DNA from: Mastacembelus armatus
Taxonomy: Eukaryota > Chordata > Actinopteri > Synbranchiformes > Mastacembelidae
Assembly (NCBI RefSeq): GCF_900324485.2
Contig: NC_046645.1
Location: forward strand, 11,931,824 to 11,995,823
Direction of reading: 5' to 3'
DNA length: 64,000 nt
Below are positions 46,960 to 58,839 of this stretch, in pieces. The position numbers and the translations under genes are program-made. Below the pieces are notes generated by a model. That model was given only the letters and a program-made list of their open reading frames with translations. It was not told the origin of the DNA and did not search any database. Within the stretch, counting starts at the first letter, position 1; each line of letters begins with the position of its first letter.

Positions 46960-49900
46960 ATGACTCTACTTGCCTTATTTCCTTTGCTTTACTCTGTCTG
47001 TGTCCTTATTTTAACTTACAGCCCAGTGTCTTGCTTCACTTCCCCAGCCCCAGCTGCAGCTGAAGTCTGCACTCTTCGAAACAGCTTTCAACCAGGCTTT
47101 GTGTCCAAGGGTGACTATGTTATTGGGGGGATCTTCCCCCTCCATTATAACCAGGAGATGCCAGATCTCAACTACACATACAGACCACCACCAGTGAAGT
47201 GCAATGGGTGAGTTTAATACATGTCAATTAGAAATCATACTATAAAGCATTTGTTATACTGTTTTAATTCAGTTTCATTTTGTTTCATAGACATGTAACA
47301 CTGTTATTCTAGGAGATAAATCAAGAGTTTGGTGTAGTGCATAATTACATTTACTAGTATTTATAAGAAAGTAATAATTTAATGCAATATAATACAATTA
47401 ACCAAATGACCATACCTATTTCCCCTAAGAATAATTCTAAATTACTTGGGTATTTTAAGATAACATTTTTGGGAAAAATCATACCTGTAAAATACAGCAT
47501 TACCAAAGAATCATAACATATTAGGACAACAATATGAGAGAAAATGGATAAAGCAAAAATGAAAGAAACCATTGACCTTTTTTCAACACATTACACTGCA
47601 TTACAAATAAGCTGTTTATACTAATTCAAAATCAGATATCATCTTATTGTTTAATCCTGTTTCCCACACTTGTTGTGTTTAATGTGTGTGTTGTATATAC
47701 ATCTCTGCTGAGAAACAGATTTGATCCCAGAGCTTTAAGATGGGCTGTGACTATGATGTTGGCAGTGGAGGAGATAAATCAGAGTCCAGAGCTATTGCCC
47801 AATCACACCCTTGGGTACAAAATCTCTGATTCATGTGCATACCCACTGACTGGCCAGAGGGCTGCCCTGGCAGTGTTGAATGGGCAGAGTGAGGATGAAC
47901 CTCCATTGTGCAGTGATGCCTCCCCACTCCTTGCTGTCGTTGGGGAATCTGGAGCTGCTCAGTCTATTCTGGTGTCAAGAATACTGCAGCCATTCAGAAT
48001 TCCAATGGTAATGTCGAATCTGTGTCTCTGTAATCCACAAATAACATTAACTAATTATATTATTACCTGTTTTACTATAGTTTTTGTTTTTCCTTCTTTA
48101 CAAAGATCAGCTACTTTTCTTCATGTGCATGTTCAGCTGACAGAAAGAAATACCCTAACTTCTTCAGAGTAGTACCTAATGATGATTACCCGGTAAGAAT
48201 TTGAACTCAGAAACATTACTTACACTTAAAAAATGTTTGATAACTGTTCTGTAGCAGTAACAACATATTTGGCACATATTTCTGCGTTGTGCAGTAAAAA
48301 CTATATATACTTCATAAGCTGAAATTAAATGTTTTAATTAGTACATTTTTTTACTTATTAGTACTCTTTGTTTATGTGAACTATCATGCATTAGAGTTCA
48401 TGCAATAGTTCTGACATATTTTGTATGTTCTACGTATGTAAGTTTCTCATCTGTCACTACAGGTAACACTGATCTACAAATTTTGGGAAATTATTGACCT
48501 CTGAGATAAAATGTGCTAATTTTTACATATTTTGACCAGTTGAATTAGAAAACAGGTGATAAAGGTACTGGTTGACTAAAGTTTTCAAGATATTTCCAAA
48601 TAAATATTTATAATTATCTATACACAGGCGAGTATATTTGCTTACAAGGAAGGGCGGGTGTCTGATAATCATGATGCCTCGCAACTTCTTGGCAAAGTAT
48701 GGTAGAAGCTACACAGCAACAGGACCAAGCCACCCACAATTCGGTCAGTTTTTCATAAAAAAGCATTAAAATGTTACATAAAAATCCAAAAAATGACTGG
48801 CAAGTTCCATTATTGGTATCAATAAAAAGATACATTTATAATGATTGTTGTGGTTCCATTGTGATTGCTATATCACATTTTGCAGGAAAGTTATGCAGCA
48901 TAATCATACACCCCTCTCCTAATTTTGAAATATTTTGGTGCAATTTAGACCTGAAGCTGTATCTTGGAAACTGGAGCCAATTAATGCTCACGACTTAATT
49001 TGCCTTTATTAGTAATCCAATTCTGGTAAACTTTAGCTACTTTCATTTCTCAGGATTTGTCCCTATAGACCTTTGTAAACGTACAATCTTCTTACTATGT
49101 GGTCATATTTCCTTGCTGTGCTATGAAAGATCAAGTGTCTGGTTTTGACAGCAGGTGAGTTGGAGCTCTTTTCTGTTAAAACCAGGTGAAGTCTATTGCT
49201 CAACTGTTGGTACACTTCAACTGGACATGGGTGGGGCTGCTGCGATCGGATGATGAATACGGCCGTTTCGTTGTGCAGGGTTTGCTGAGAGCATTAGAGG
49301 GTACTAAAGTGTGCGTTGCATACCAAGAAATTATCCCTCTGCCCTACAATCACAAGCGGGCACTGCAGATCATGCAGGTAAATACAATGACACTTTGGAA
49401 ATGTTTTTTTTCCACCTCAAGAATCTTACATAATTGGTGCTGAAATAATTATTTTGTCATATAAATGTGACAATCCTAGTGAAGATGTTTCAGTAGACAT
49501 ATTTTCCAGTCGCACTTTTTTACTCCTCTGGGTTGTAGTGCAACTTATATAGCGAAGCCACTTATATGTGTATTTACAGTCATTTTGCCAAATAGTCACT
49601 AGAGTTAGATGGCACTCTTGACTCAACTGAAGAAAATATTATACCATCGAAAAAGTAAAAATGCTTATGTTCATGCTAAACTACAATTCGTAGTGTAACA
49701 AGTCAAAATGCAGACCAAAAGAAAGAGCTGTTAGGCTTTGTTAGCGTGCATTGCTGTCTGCCAAAATGTGTTTTTGATACTACCCCTAGATGTCTACAAA
49801 TATGGAAATTTTCAAATTCCACATGATGTATATGGTCTTTAATTACTTAAATACAATTATCACACCTGAGTCTTGTTCAAGGTCCCTTATTTTAAATTGC

Positions 49901-52677
49901 TTTCTTTCTGCCTTCTTGTAAAACTACTCATTTGTCATCTGAAGGTGATGCGTAGATCTACAGCAAAAGTGGTGGTGGTATTTTCAGCTGAGGGGGAGAT
50001 GGCTCCATTCTGGCGAGACTACATGACTCAGAACATCACTGGAATACAATGGGTGGCTAGTGAAGCCTGGGTCACAGCATCTCTCTTTACTGGGAGCCAG
50101 TATTACCCTTACCTGGGTGGAACAATTGGGTTTGCCATCAGAAAAGGTGATATCTCCAAACTCAGTGAATACCTGAAGACAGTAAACCCTCAGATGTATC
50201 CCAATAACTCTTTGGTACATGAGCTGTGGGAGGCTCTATATGGTTGCAGTTCTTCTCCACTATTTGATTCCCAGTTTCCTCCATGCACAGGGCAGGAACC
50301 AGTGTTGCCGCTACATTCAGCCTACCTGAATATGTCCACTCTTAGAGTCTCCTATAATGTCTATAAGGCTGTATATGCAATTGCTCATTCCCTTCACAAC
50401 CTTCTTCTGTGTCAACCAGATAGTGGACCCTTTCAAAATAACTCATGCGCTCAAAGCAGCAATGTACACTCCTGGCAGGTATATTCTGATGTTCTTTCAG
50501 TTACAATTTTACAATGTAAATTGTTGCATTATTTTAGTGTATTTCATATTATTTATTGTTTTCAAGCTCCAATACTATCTCCAGGACATTAAATTTATCA
50601 TTGCTGGAGAGGTGGTGAACTTTGACTCAAAGGGTGATTCCATACCCTATTATGATATCATCAACTGGCAGAAAGGAACAGGTGGGAACACTGAGTTTGT
50701 CAACGTGGGCGTGTTTGATGGATCCAAGCCTGCTGGAGAGGAGTTGGTGATCCAGGAGGACAGGCTAATATGGGCAGGGCATCAGAGTGAGGCAAGCTGC
50801 TCACACTGTGTTTTTACCTTCAACAGATGCCAACTGTTGATGTTCAGTAAGTTGAGGTGGAGGTAAGTCAGGCGGATCTAATTGGAGTCCTTCTGCATTC
50901 GAAAGCTCATCATATAGTATGCCATGCTTGAAGTTCTAAAACTTATATTTCAGTTATTTCCCATTTTCCCATTATTTATTGCAGTCATATGCAAATGCAC
51001 TTTTTATGATATCACAGAGGCATTTTCAGACATATTAAACATAACAATACATTCATAAATAGTTTATAGGCAATAACTCAGGCCTTAGTGTCTAAAATGT
51101 GGCTTAGCTTCTCAACTACTTTATTTGTGTTTGCAATTTCCATAGAAATATTTCCCACATGGCAACTAATAAATACAATACTTATTAAAATTTCAGATAA
51201 TGTCTATCTATTTTCTGCTGCTTAACCAGGTTATGGGGCCCGCAATTTAAGAAATTAATCTAGCTCCCTTCACCCTGGAGCCTCCTACAAGTTGCCTAGA
51301 ATACTTCCAAAGAGTGGCATACATGAAGCAGCCTGATAAGATGCCCAAACCACCCCAACTGGCTCCTTTTGATATGAAAGCTCCACTCTGAGCTACTTCT
51401 GGATGTCCAAACTCCATATCGTATATAACAATACTTTGTTTACAAAAAGTACACAGAGGAACCTTTAGGAACACCTAGCAAAAAGGAAAGGGTCCAAAAC
51501 TCTGATCCATAGTGTTTTTTCGGCTTCTTAGGTGCCAGTGTCTGTGTGCAGTACCAGCTGTCTTCCAGGATCCCGGAAGGCTGTCCGTCGTGGGGAGTCT
51601 GTCTGCTGCTTTGACTGTGTTCTATGTGACAGTGGGAAAATTAGCAATCAGACAAGTGAGCTAAAAAAAAAGTAATATTTAAAATGACAATAGTTAAAAC
51701 ATAATATTATTGTTGTAATATGTCATTTCTGAATGTGTGAAATGTTGTTTTTTGTATTTACCATCTACCCTTCAGACTCAATAGAGTGCACAGTTTGTCC
51801 CGAGGACTTCTGGTCAAACAAAGACAGAACAGCTTGTATTCCCAAAAAGGTGGAGTTTTTGGGCTATGATTCATTAGGTATTGCCCTAACAGTCATCTCA
51901 GTAGTGGGTGCCTGCCTCACCATTGCTGTCTTTGGAGTCTTCTTCTATCACAGAAACACACCCATCGTCCGTGTGAATAATTCTGAACTCAGCTTCTTCA
52001 TCCTGTTTGCATTGATGCTGTGTTTCCTGTGTTGCCTGGTGTTCATTGGAGAGCCAACATCTTGGTCCTGCATGCTGCGCCACACTGCCTTTAGCATCAC
52101 ATTTTCACTCTGCATTTCCTGCATCCTTGGGAAGACTCTGGTGGTGTTGGCTGCTTTCACTGCCACCAGGCCAGGAGACAACATCATGAAGTGGTTGGTG
52201 CCCAGGCAGCAGAAGGCCATTATTTTCAGCTGCACTTTGGTTCAGGTGGTTATCTGTGCTGCCTGGCTCATTGACACTCCCCCTTTTCCATCTCGAAATA
52301 AACATTATGAAAGCTCAAAGATCATACTGGAATGCAGTGTGGGCTCCACCCTTGCATTCTGGTGTGTTCTGGGATATATTGGTCTACAGGCCTGTTTGTG
52401 TTTTGTACTTGCTTTTCTGGCCCGAAATCTGCCGGGCAACTTCAACGAGGCCAAGTTCATTACTTTCAGTATCCTGATCTTTTGTGCTGTGTGGCTTGCA
52501 TTCATCCCAGCTTATATTAGCTCTCCTGGAAAATATGCTGATGCCGTAGAGTCATTTGCTATTTTGGCTTCTAGCTTTGGCTTGTTGTTCTGTCTGTTTG
52601 CTCCAAAATGTTACATTATTTTACTGAAGCCAGAAAAGAATACAAAACAACATCTAATGGGTAAAGAAAAGACATGA
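46960..52677 (+). CDS. olfactory V2R/OlfC class C GPCR, C2 (8 exons, 866 aa)
   Basis: Exons are 46960-47207, 47719-48007, 48106-48192, 49186-49377, 49945-50478, 50567-50791, 51532-51655 and 51776-52677, open for 866 aa. The ATG at 46960 matches that of C1; an in-frame ATG four codons earlier (46948) is an alternative. Introns, including the GC donor after 50791 (GAG|GCAAGC), are placed as in C1. Exon 5 is one codon longer than in C1. Two intracellular-loop residues depart from C1: WLVPRQQ for WLGPRQQ, and ARNLPGNF for ARKLPGNF in the motif before helix 6 that is strongly conserved in class C receptors. Whether signalling is affected is unknown. Confidence 0.9.
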
Positions 52678-53755
52678 TTTGCTGTAAATTAACCTGTAAA
52701 AAATATCTTTTCATTGATTTTCATCCCTACTCACCCACTGGAACCTACTGGTAGGTTCAGTAGGTTAGCAACTGACATTGCTAATGCTAATGGTAATGGC
52801 CATTGACTTGCATTGTCTCCGGTAAGTGAGTAGGCTCGTACTGACCTATATAAATAGGACTGATGTATGCTGATAATGCTATTCAGTAGTAACAGTCAAA
52901 TTTGCTGGATTTACGATCATGAGTTTAGAATTGTGAACACTAGACAAAAAAATTAAATGTTAAGTAATTATTGATTATACTGTCCCAAAGATTTAGACTT
53001 TTAAAAAATACCATCTGCTAATGTATTGTATTGGTACATGATCAGTAATTGTAGGAATAGACAAACTGCCATGAAAAAGCAAAATAGGAAATAATTTGAA
53101 CAATTGTGCACCACTATAAGCATAAGGTGAGAGTTGACTGAATTCAAAGTGTCTTCCTATATCAAATATAATATTAATACTTGCGCACACAATCTCATTA
53201 GTTTAAATTATATATATATGTGTTTAAGTGGTACAGTTTTTTTTTTTACAATGCTGTTAGTTGCACTCCTGCATAGCTTCTTCACATTGTAAACATTATA
53301 CAGGTTATGTGGTTGCATCTCTTGATGTTTGGTGGACATATCAGTGCACTTACAATGTTTAAAGCCCTGATGTTTTGTGAACTAAATGGATCAAATTTTA
53401 AACTACCCATTTCAGTTCTTATTTGCTGAGGTGGCATACACAGTACTCCACACACTCCAGTCATATTAATTTACACTGAATTTACACAGACACTGAAAAC
53501 CCTGTTTCACCCATAAGAGCCCATGGTAACTCAGGTTTTGCAAACCCTTTGAATGTACTGGAAAGTTCCTTATACAACTTTATCCTTGACCTAAACTCGT
53601 GCAGTGACATTATTAAACACACTGGTACAGTCATGTGACAGTTTGTGAATTTGTTAACCCATGACTTAATTTTAAAAATTCTGTTTGTTACACCTGTGTT
53701 GCATTGTGTTCTTGTGGGTTAAATCACATTGTAAAATTCAACAAATTTGATAAAG
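52678..53755. other. intergenic between C2 and D
   Basis: AT-rich convergent spacer with no gene or repeat family recognised. Both neighbouring receptors point into it. Confidence 0.55.
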
Positions 53756-53761
53756 TTTATT
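53756..53761 (-). promoter_or_regulatory. poly(A) signal of D
   Basis: AATAAA on the minus strand, 135 bp after the D stop codon. Confidence 0.4.
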
Positions 53762-53895
53762 TTGTTTCACATTAAAATATTCAAAATCTTCATAACATTT
53801 TGAGCATAAAAAAATTATTTTCATGTTTTCAAATTAAAAAGTGTGTATTGTAACTTGCATTGACCATTTAAAATGACCACCTACAACATAAATGT

Positions 53896-56800
53896 TCATC
53901 TGGGATATTTCCCAGTAATGCCTTTTTTAATATTTCTTTCAGGCTGCAGTAAAATGACATAACATTTGGGAAAAAATATACACAGTAACAGTCCAAAACT
54001 GGAAGCTAATATAGCAAATATTTCCACAGCCACAGTAAACTTCCCAGGAGAGCTGACATAAGCTGGGATGAATGAGACCCACACTGTACAGAAGATCAGC
54101 ATGCTGAAAGTGATGAGCTTTGCCTCATTGAATGTATCAGGTAACTTGCGTCCAAGGAATGCCAGGAGGAGGCAGATGAAGGCAAGCAGGCCAATGTAGC
54201 CTAGGACCAGGTAAAATCCAGGAGGCCATGGTTCCTTACACTCCACAACAATCTAATTCCAACAAGGCACGAATATATATCAATCAATACATACAATGCT
54301 ATTTCCATGAGACTGTTATATAACTAATTTATTATAATTATTATCGTTTCTGAGCCCCTGTGTGTTGGCTTTGAACATTTCGGATTTAGCAATTCCTAAA
54401 GAGGGTATCTAAAAGAGATACTGTGGGAACTATCAACATGTGTTGTTCTTACTTTTCCGGTTGTGGCTTGGTAGGTTGGATTCCTGAATGGGAAAGGAGG
54501 TGCGCCTAACAGACAGCCAGCACAGAGACAAACCTGAGGTCAAGATATGAAATCAGTTCTTTAAAAAAAACACTGTCACAAGTTAAGATTAAAAAGTTAC
54601 AGCGGTTTTGTAAACAAACCTGAGGAGCTGTGGTGCAGAGGATCAGAATCCTCTGTTGAGCAGGACCGAACAGCTTCAGAGCCCTGGAACCAGGTACACT
54701 CGACCGGAAGGCCAGAAGAACGACAATGGTCTTAACAAGGAGGCAAGACAGACAGAGCACAAAACTAATACCAAATGCTGCCTGTCGTAGCCTGCATGTC
54801 CATACTGATGGCTGGCCAATAAACAACAGGGAGCACAAGAAGCAGAGCTTGAGTGACAACAGAAGCAAAAAACTTATTTCGGAGTTGTTTGCCTTGACAA
54901 TGGGCGTAGAACGAAAATAGTGAAAGACAGTGGTGATGAAGGTTGTCAGAACAACACCCAGAACAGTGAGTGCGACCAGGATGATGCCCATGGTGTCGGT
55001 GAAAGACAGGAAATCTTCAACCCCAGCAATACATTTCACCTTGTCTTTGTCTGACCAGTAGTATTCCGGACATTTAGTGCACTCAGTGGAACCTTTCGGG
55101 ACATAGAGTTAACACATGTTTTATAAAACACAGAACCTAGAATTTGAATAGACTTCTGGTTCATGCAGAAGTTGTAAAATATGGGAATAAAACATGGATG
55201 GGTTACCAGTCTGGTTGTTGATCTCTCCATCAGCACAGGTTAAACAGTCAAAGCAGCAGTGAGGTTCTCTTGGACGTCTGGCCTGCCTGGTGCCAGGGGG
55301 GCAAGGAGGGCTGCACTGAGACACAGGGCACCTGCACAAAGACCAGACAGACAGATTTTTACAGCAGAAACAAATAATCGAATCATGTAGCTCATGTCAT
55401 TTTAACATTTGCATTGCTTAAAGTAACATTCCAATAATTTTTAAAATGTTATCAAAATTATTTTAGGAGAAATACAACCCACCTGTGAATGTCCTTTTGT
55501 CCATACAATATTTATGTGGTCCATCTGTAACTGTTGTCCCACTAGAGCTGAACCATCATAGCTTCCCACTGTGGTAAATCTAAACACAGCACAAGATTAT
55601 TTAAAACTATGTGGGACAATTTTGCATCATTACTCAAACTACATAGCTACAATAAAATAAATAAAAAGTCTAAATCATAATTGCCTAAACAATTGAATTC
55701 CTTCTAAGAGTATAATATTACACCTAATTTCACGCCTGCTGTCCTTCTGCCAGTTGATAATGTCATAGAGAGGGGCTGGTTCTCCATTGGAGTCAAAATA
55801 GATCTTCTCTTCAAATTGGTTAGTGAAATTCACTGCCTTCAAGTGATTGAGTAACTATGAAAAGACAGGAAAAAAAAAAAAAAAACAAAGAATAGAGAAG
55901 TCAGCCAAAAGAATAACAATAACTCAAAATAATCAGGTGACCATTTATTTATGTATTTTGTAGTCTTGAATTTACCTGCCCCGAAGTAAATGATTTCTGT
56001 TTTTCACACATTCCTTTAAGTCCTCCAGAATCACAGTTCATTAAAGTGTGCAGAGCATGGGCGATGGCATACACAGCTTTATACACATTATATGATATTC
56101 TGACTGGAGATACATCCGTGTAACTGCTCTCAGTGTTCCTCAGGTCCTCAAACCCTGTGCATAGAGGATTTTCTGCAGCAGTTTTGTACTTTTCATCAGC
56201 TGTGTTATTTTTTCCTACAATAGACCTGTCTAAGGACCCTGAATTGTTTTGAAAGTCTGATCTGTAATCAAAAATATCCAATGCTGCTTCATTTTTGTTA
56301 AATCTGGCTTCTCCAAACTCTATTCTACAGCCAAACAACTCTTCCCAGAACATATTGATAAATTCCATTCCAGGTTCAGGAGAAGGACGAACACTCAACA
56401 GGAACTCTTTCAGGCCGGGGATTGTGACTCCAGGAAAGGAGAAGCCCAGTGTGCCTTCAAGTAGAGGGTGGAAGCGGGGAGAGGTAAGCAGTCTAGCAGT
56501 CACCCAGGCTTCACTAGCTACCCACTGGATACCAGTCACATTTCTCACAACGAGCTGAAAATTTGACAATGATTCCCATGAGCATGTTAATCTCAATTTA
56601 ATGCTGTTAATTCTCACATTAGTAATTTTAAAAATTAAAAAACACTTTATATTTTATGCTTGGTTACAGTAACTGACATATTTACCTCTACGAACAGATC
56701 CAGCAGCTGTCCCTCTGTTGCAAAGACCACCACAACTTTTGCAGATGAACTCTGAAGCCTATCTGCCATTTGTTGTATTTCAGCCACTGTTGGAGATTTG

Positions 56801-58363
56801 GGGATATTCAGGTGAAATGCCACGCACCCTCCTTGTTGTCTAAACTGATTAGAGAATGCTTGGATACCATATTGACTGTAGTCATCCTGATAGATAGAAA
56901 TACATTGTAAATCATGTTGGTGTGTTGCTACAGTAAATTAAAAAATAATAATAAAAATAATGCTTTTTGTCTCACCATGGTCCCTATTGTGCCCACCCAA
57001 AGCCAGTCTAAGAAGGTGACCAGTTGTACAAGACCTCTAACTTGAAAGAGATCACTTGGTACAGTCCTCAAGAATGATGGGTACATTTGTTTGTTAGTCA
57101 GACAGGTACAAGTAGCAAAATAACTGACCTATAAGGAGATAAAGTTAACTTAAGCCAACAGAACAGAAGCACAAAGCGAAACATTATTTACATTTTAAAA
57201 GTTGTGTGCTTTACTGCAAAAAATTAAGCAGTGGAAAGATAGACAGCTTTTGTAAAAATAAAATTCTTACCAGTGGGACACTAAATGGGCCAAGAGTGTG
57301 AGCTACAGCCCTTGAAGGTGAAGAGGATGCAAGGCCGATCATAGCAGGCACAGGAGAACCAGCCAGACATGAGGGCAAAGTTTCCACTTGTGCCCTCGTA
57401 GCTATTCTCCCCTCTGTTACATTTTCTTTTAAGTAATTTCTATTATTTTCAACACCAGTATTTTTTACTGTGGTCAGCATCCTTTTCTTTCTTACTTTTT
57501 CAACTGTATTTGCCATCTCCATTCTAGCACCCCTGTTCTTTTGCATGTTTAATCTGTTTTCATTTTCTTCCATTTGTTTTCTCCCACTCACTTTGGCACG
57601 AGTGACTAAAGAGAAAAGAGCTTGTAAACTGGTGTGGACATGATCACAGCTGTCCATGAGCCGATAGCCAAGTTTAACGCCTGGTAATAAACTCGAATTA
57701 CGGTTAATCTCCTCCACTGTAAACACCATGGTCATCATCCAGCGGAAAGCTCTGTGGTCAAAGCTGCAGAAATTTAAATGAAAACATGAAGGCATTCTGT
57801 GTAATTCAGTATAGTGTAATTCAGTATAAACCACAAAAAACAACACAATATCAATTATAACTTATCTAATCACAGCATGAAGAAATATTTTTTGTCTCTT
57901 ATTTGTGTAACAATATCAGATGCATATGGGGTTAAGAAAGACAAATCAAAATGAATGTCAGATATAAACCGTATTCACACACTCACCCACTACAAGGTGC
58001 AAGCTGGGGTCTGCTAGAGTAGCTATACAGTTGCTCAGGGCCCACATAATGCAGAGGGAAAAATCCACCAATCACAACATCCCCTTCTGACTCCAGGGCC
58101 AGAGACTCACTGTCTTCCAATTTCACACACTGAGGTGAACTAGAATCAAGATCACTCACTCTTTCTATCCTGAAACCATTTAGTCTTTCTGTTATATTCT
58201 CTTGGTCTTTCACCACACCTCCCTCCAAACCTAGTCTTTTCTTATCATCCACATCATAAGGAACATCAGACAACACTAGTAAAAGAAGGCTAGATAAGGC
58301 CCATAGAAACACAGACAGAGGAGACCCAGCCAGGGTTGAAGGCAAGATCCATGCTGACCCCAT
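53896..58363 (-). CDS. intron-rich V2R/OlfC class C GPCR, D (11 exons, 1016 aa)
   Basis: Minus-strand exons are 58363-57987, 57763-57271, 57128-56976, 56886-56686, 56554-55976, 55854-55724, 55579-55483, 55315-55207, 55092-54620, 54533-54453 and 54252-53896. Canonical exon 3 is in three pieces, exon 4 in two (phase 2) and exon 6 in three. The break in helix 4 (TAPQ|VCLC) lies exactly where B is split. Motifs are [39 protein letters not shown] and [13 protein letters not shown]. Extra charged stretches lie in exon 1, exon 2 (about 65 residues, Lys/Glu/Asn-rich) and exon 5. The 8th exon uses TCTCAG|TGC; the family-typical start four to five codons earlier would be out of frame. So D is either functional with a shortened linker or mildly damaged. 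It is clearly the most divergent receptor here. Confidence 0.82.
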
Positions 58364-58430
58364 AAAGATTGAGTGTGTGCTGGAGCTGATGGTTCACCAA
58401 CCGAATCTCTAAAAGACAACATGGGAGACC

Positions 58431-58440
58431 ATATAAAAAT
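58431..58440 (-). promoter_or_regulatory. TATA-like box of receptor D
   Basis: ATTTTTATAT on the minus strand about 70 bp before the ATG, with an inverted CCAAT box (58484-58488) some 45 bp further upstream. Confidence 0.45.
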
Positions 58441-58488
58441 GCTTGCTTCATTTCATAGGTCGTGTGAGTCACTGGCATTTTGGCCAAT

Positions 58489-58839
58489 CACAGAAGACAG
58501 GATAAGGATCGTGTGAGCTAAGGGTTGTCTTATATCCAAGTGGATTGTGTTTGGTTAGAGGTGACAATCAAAAAAAGCACTAAAATCATGTTCCTTACTT
58601 GCTCCTGTCTTTTTAAACAATGATCACTATTTTATCTAATTTTATTGAACTTTTTTTATCAAATGTTATCCACTTTCTGTGCGTGTGTGTGCGTGTATGT
58701 GTGTGTATGTGTATCACAGCTGTAATCATGCATGAAACTTGCCTTAACAATTAAATTTTAAGTTTAACTTCAATTTCAATACTACTTGACCATACCTATA
58801 TAGATAAATTATTATGATTATTATTATTAATATTATTAT
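58489..58839. other. intergenic with GT and ATT microsatellites
   Basis: Holds a GT-rich repeat (about 58680-58712) and an ATT repeat (about 58806-58850) just before LINE sequence. No gene is seen. Confidence 0.7.
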
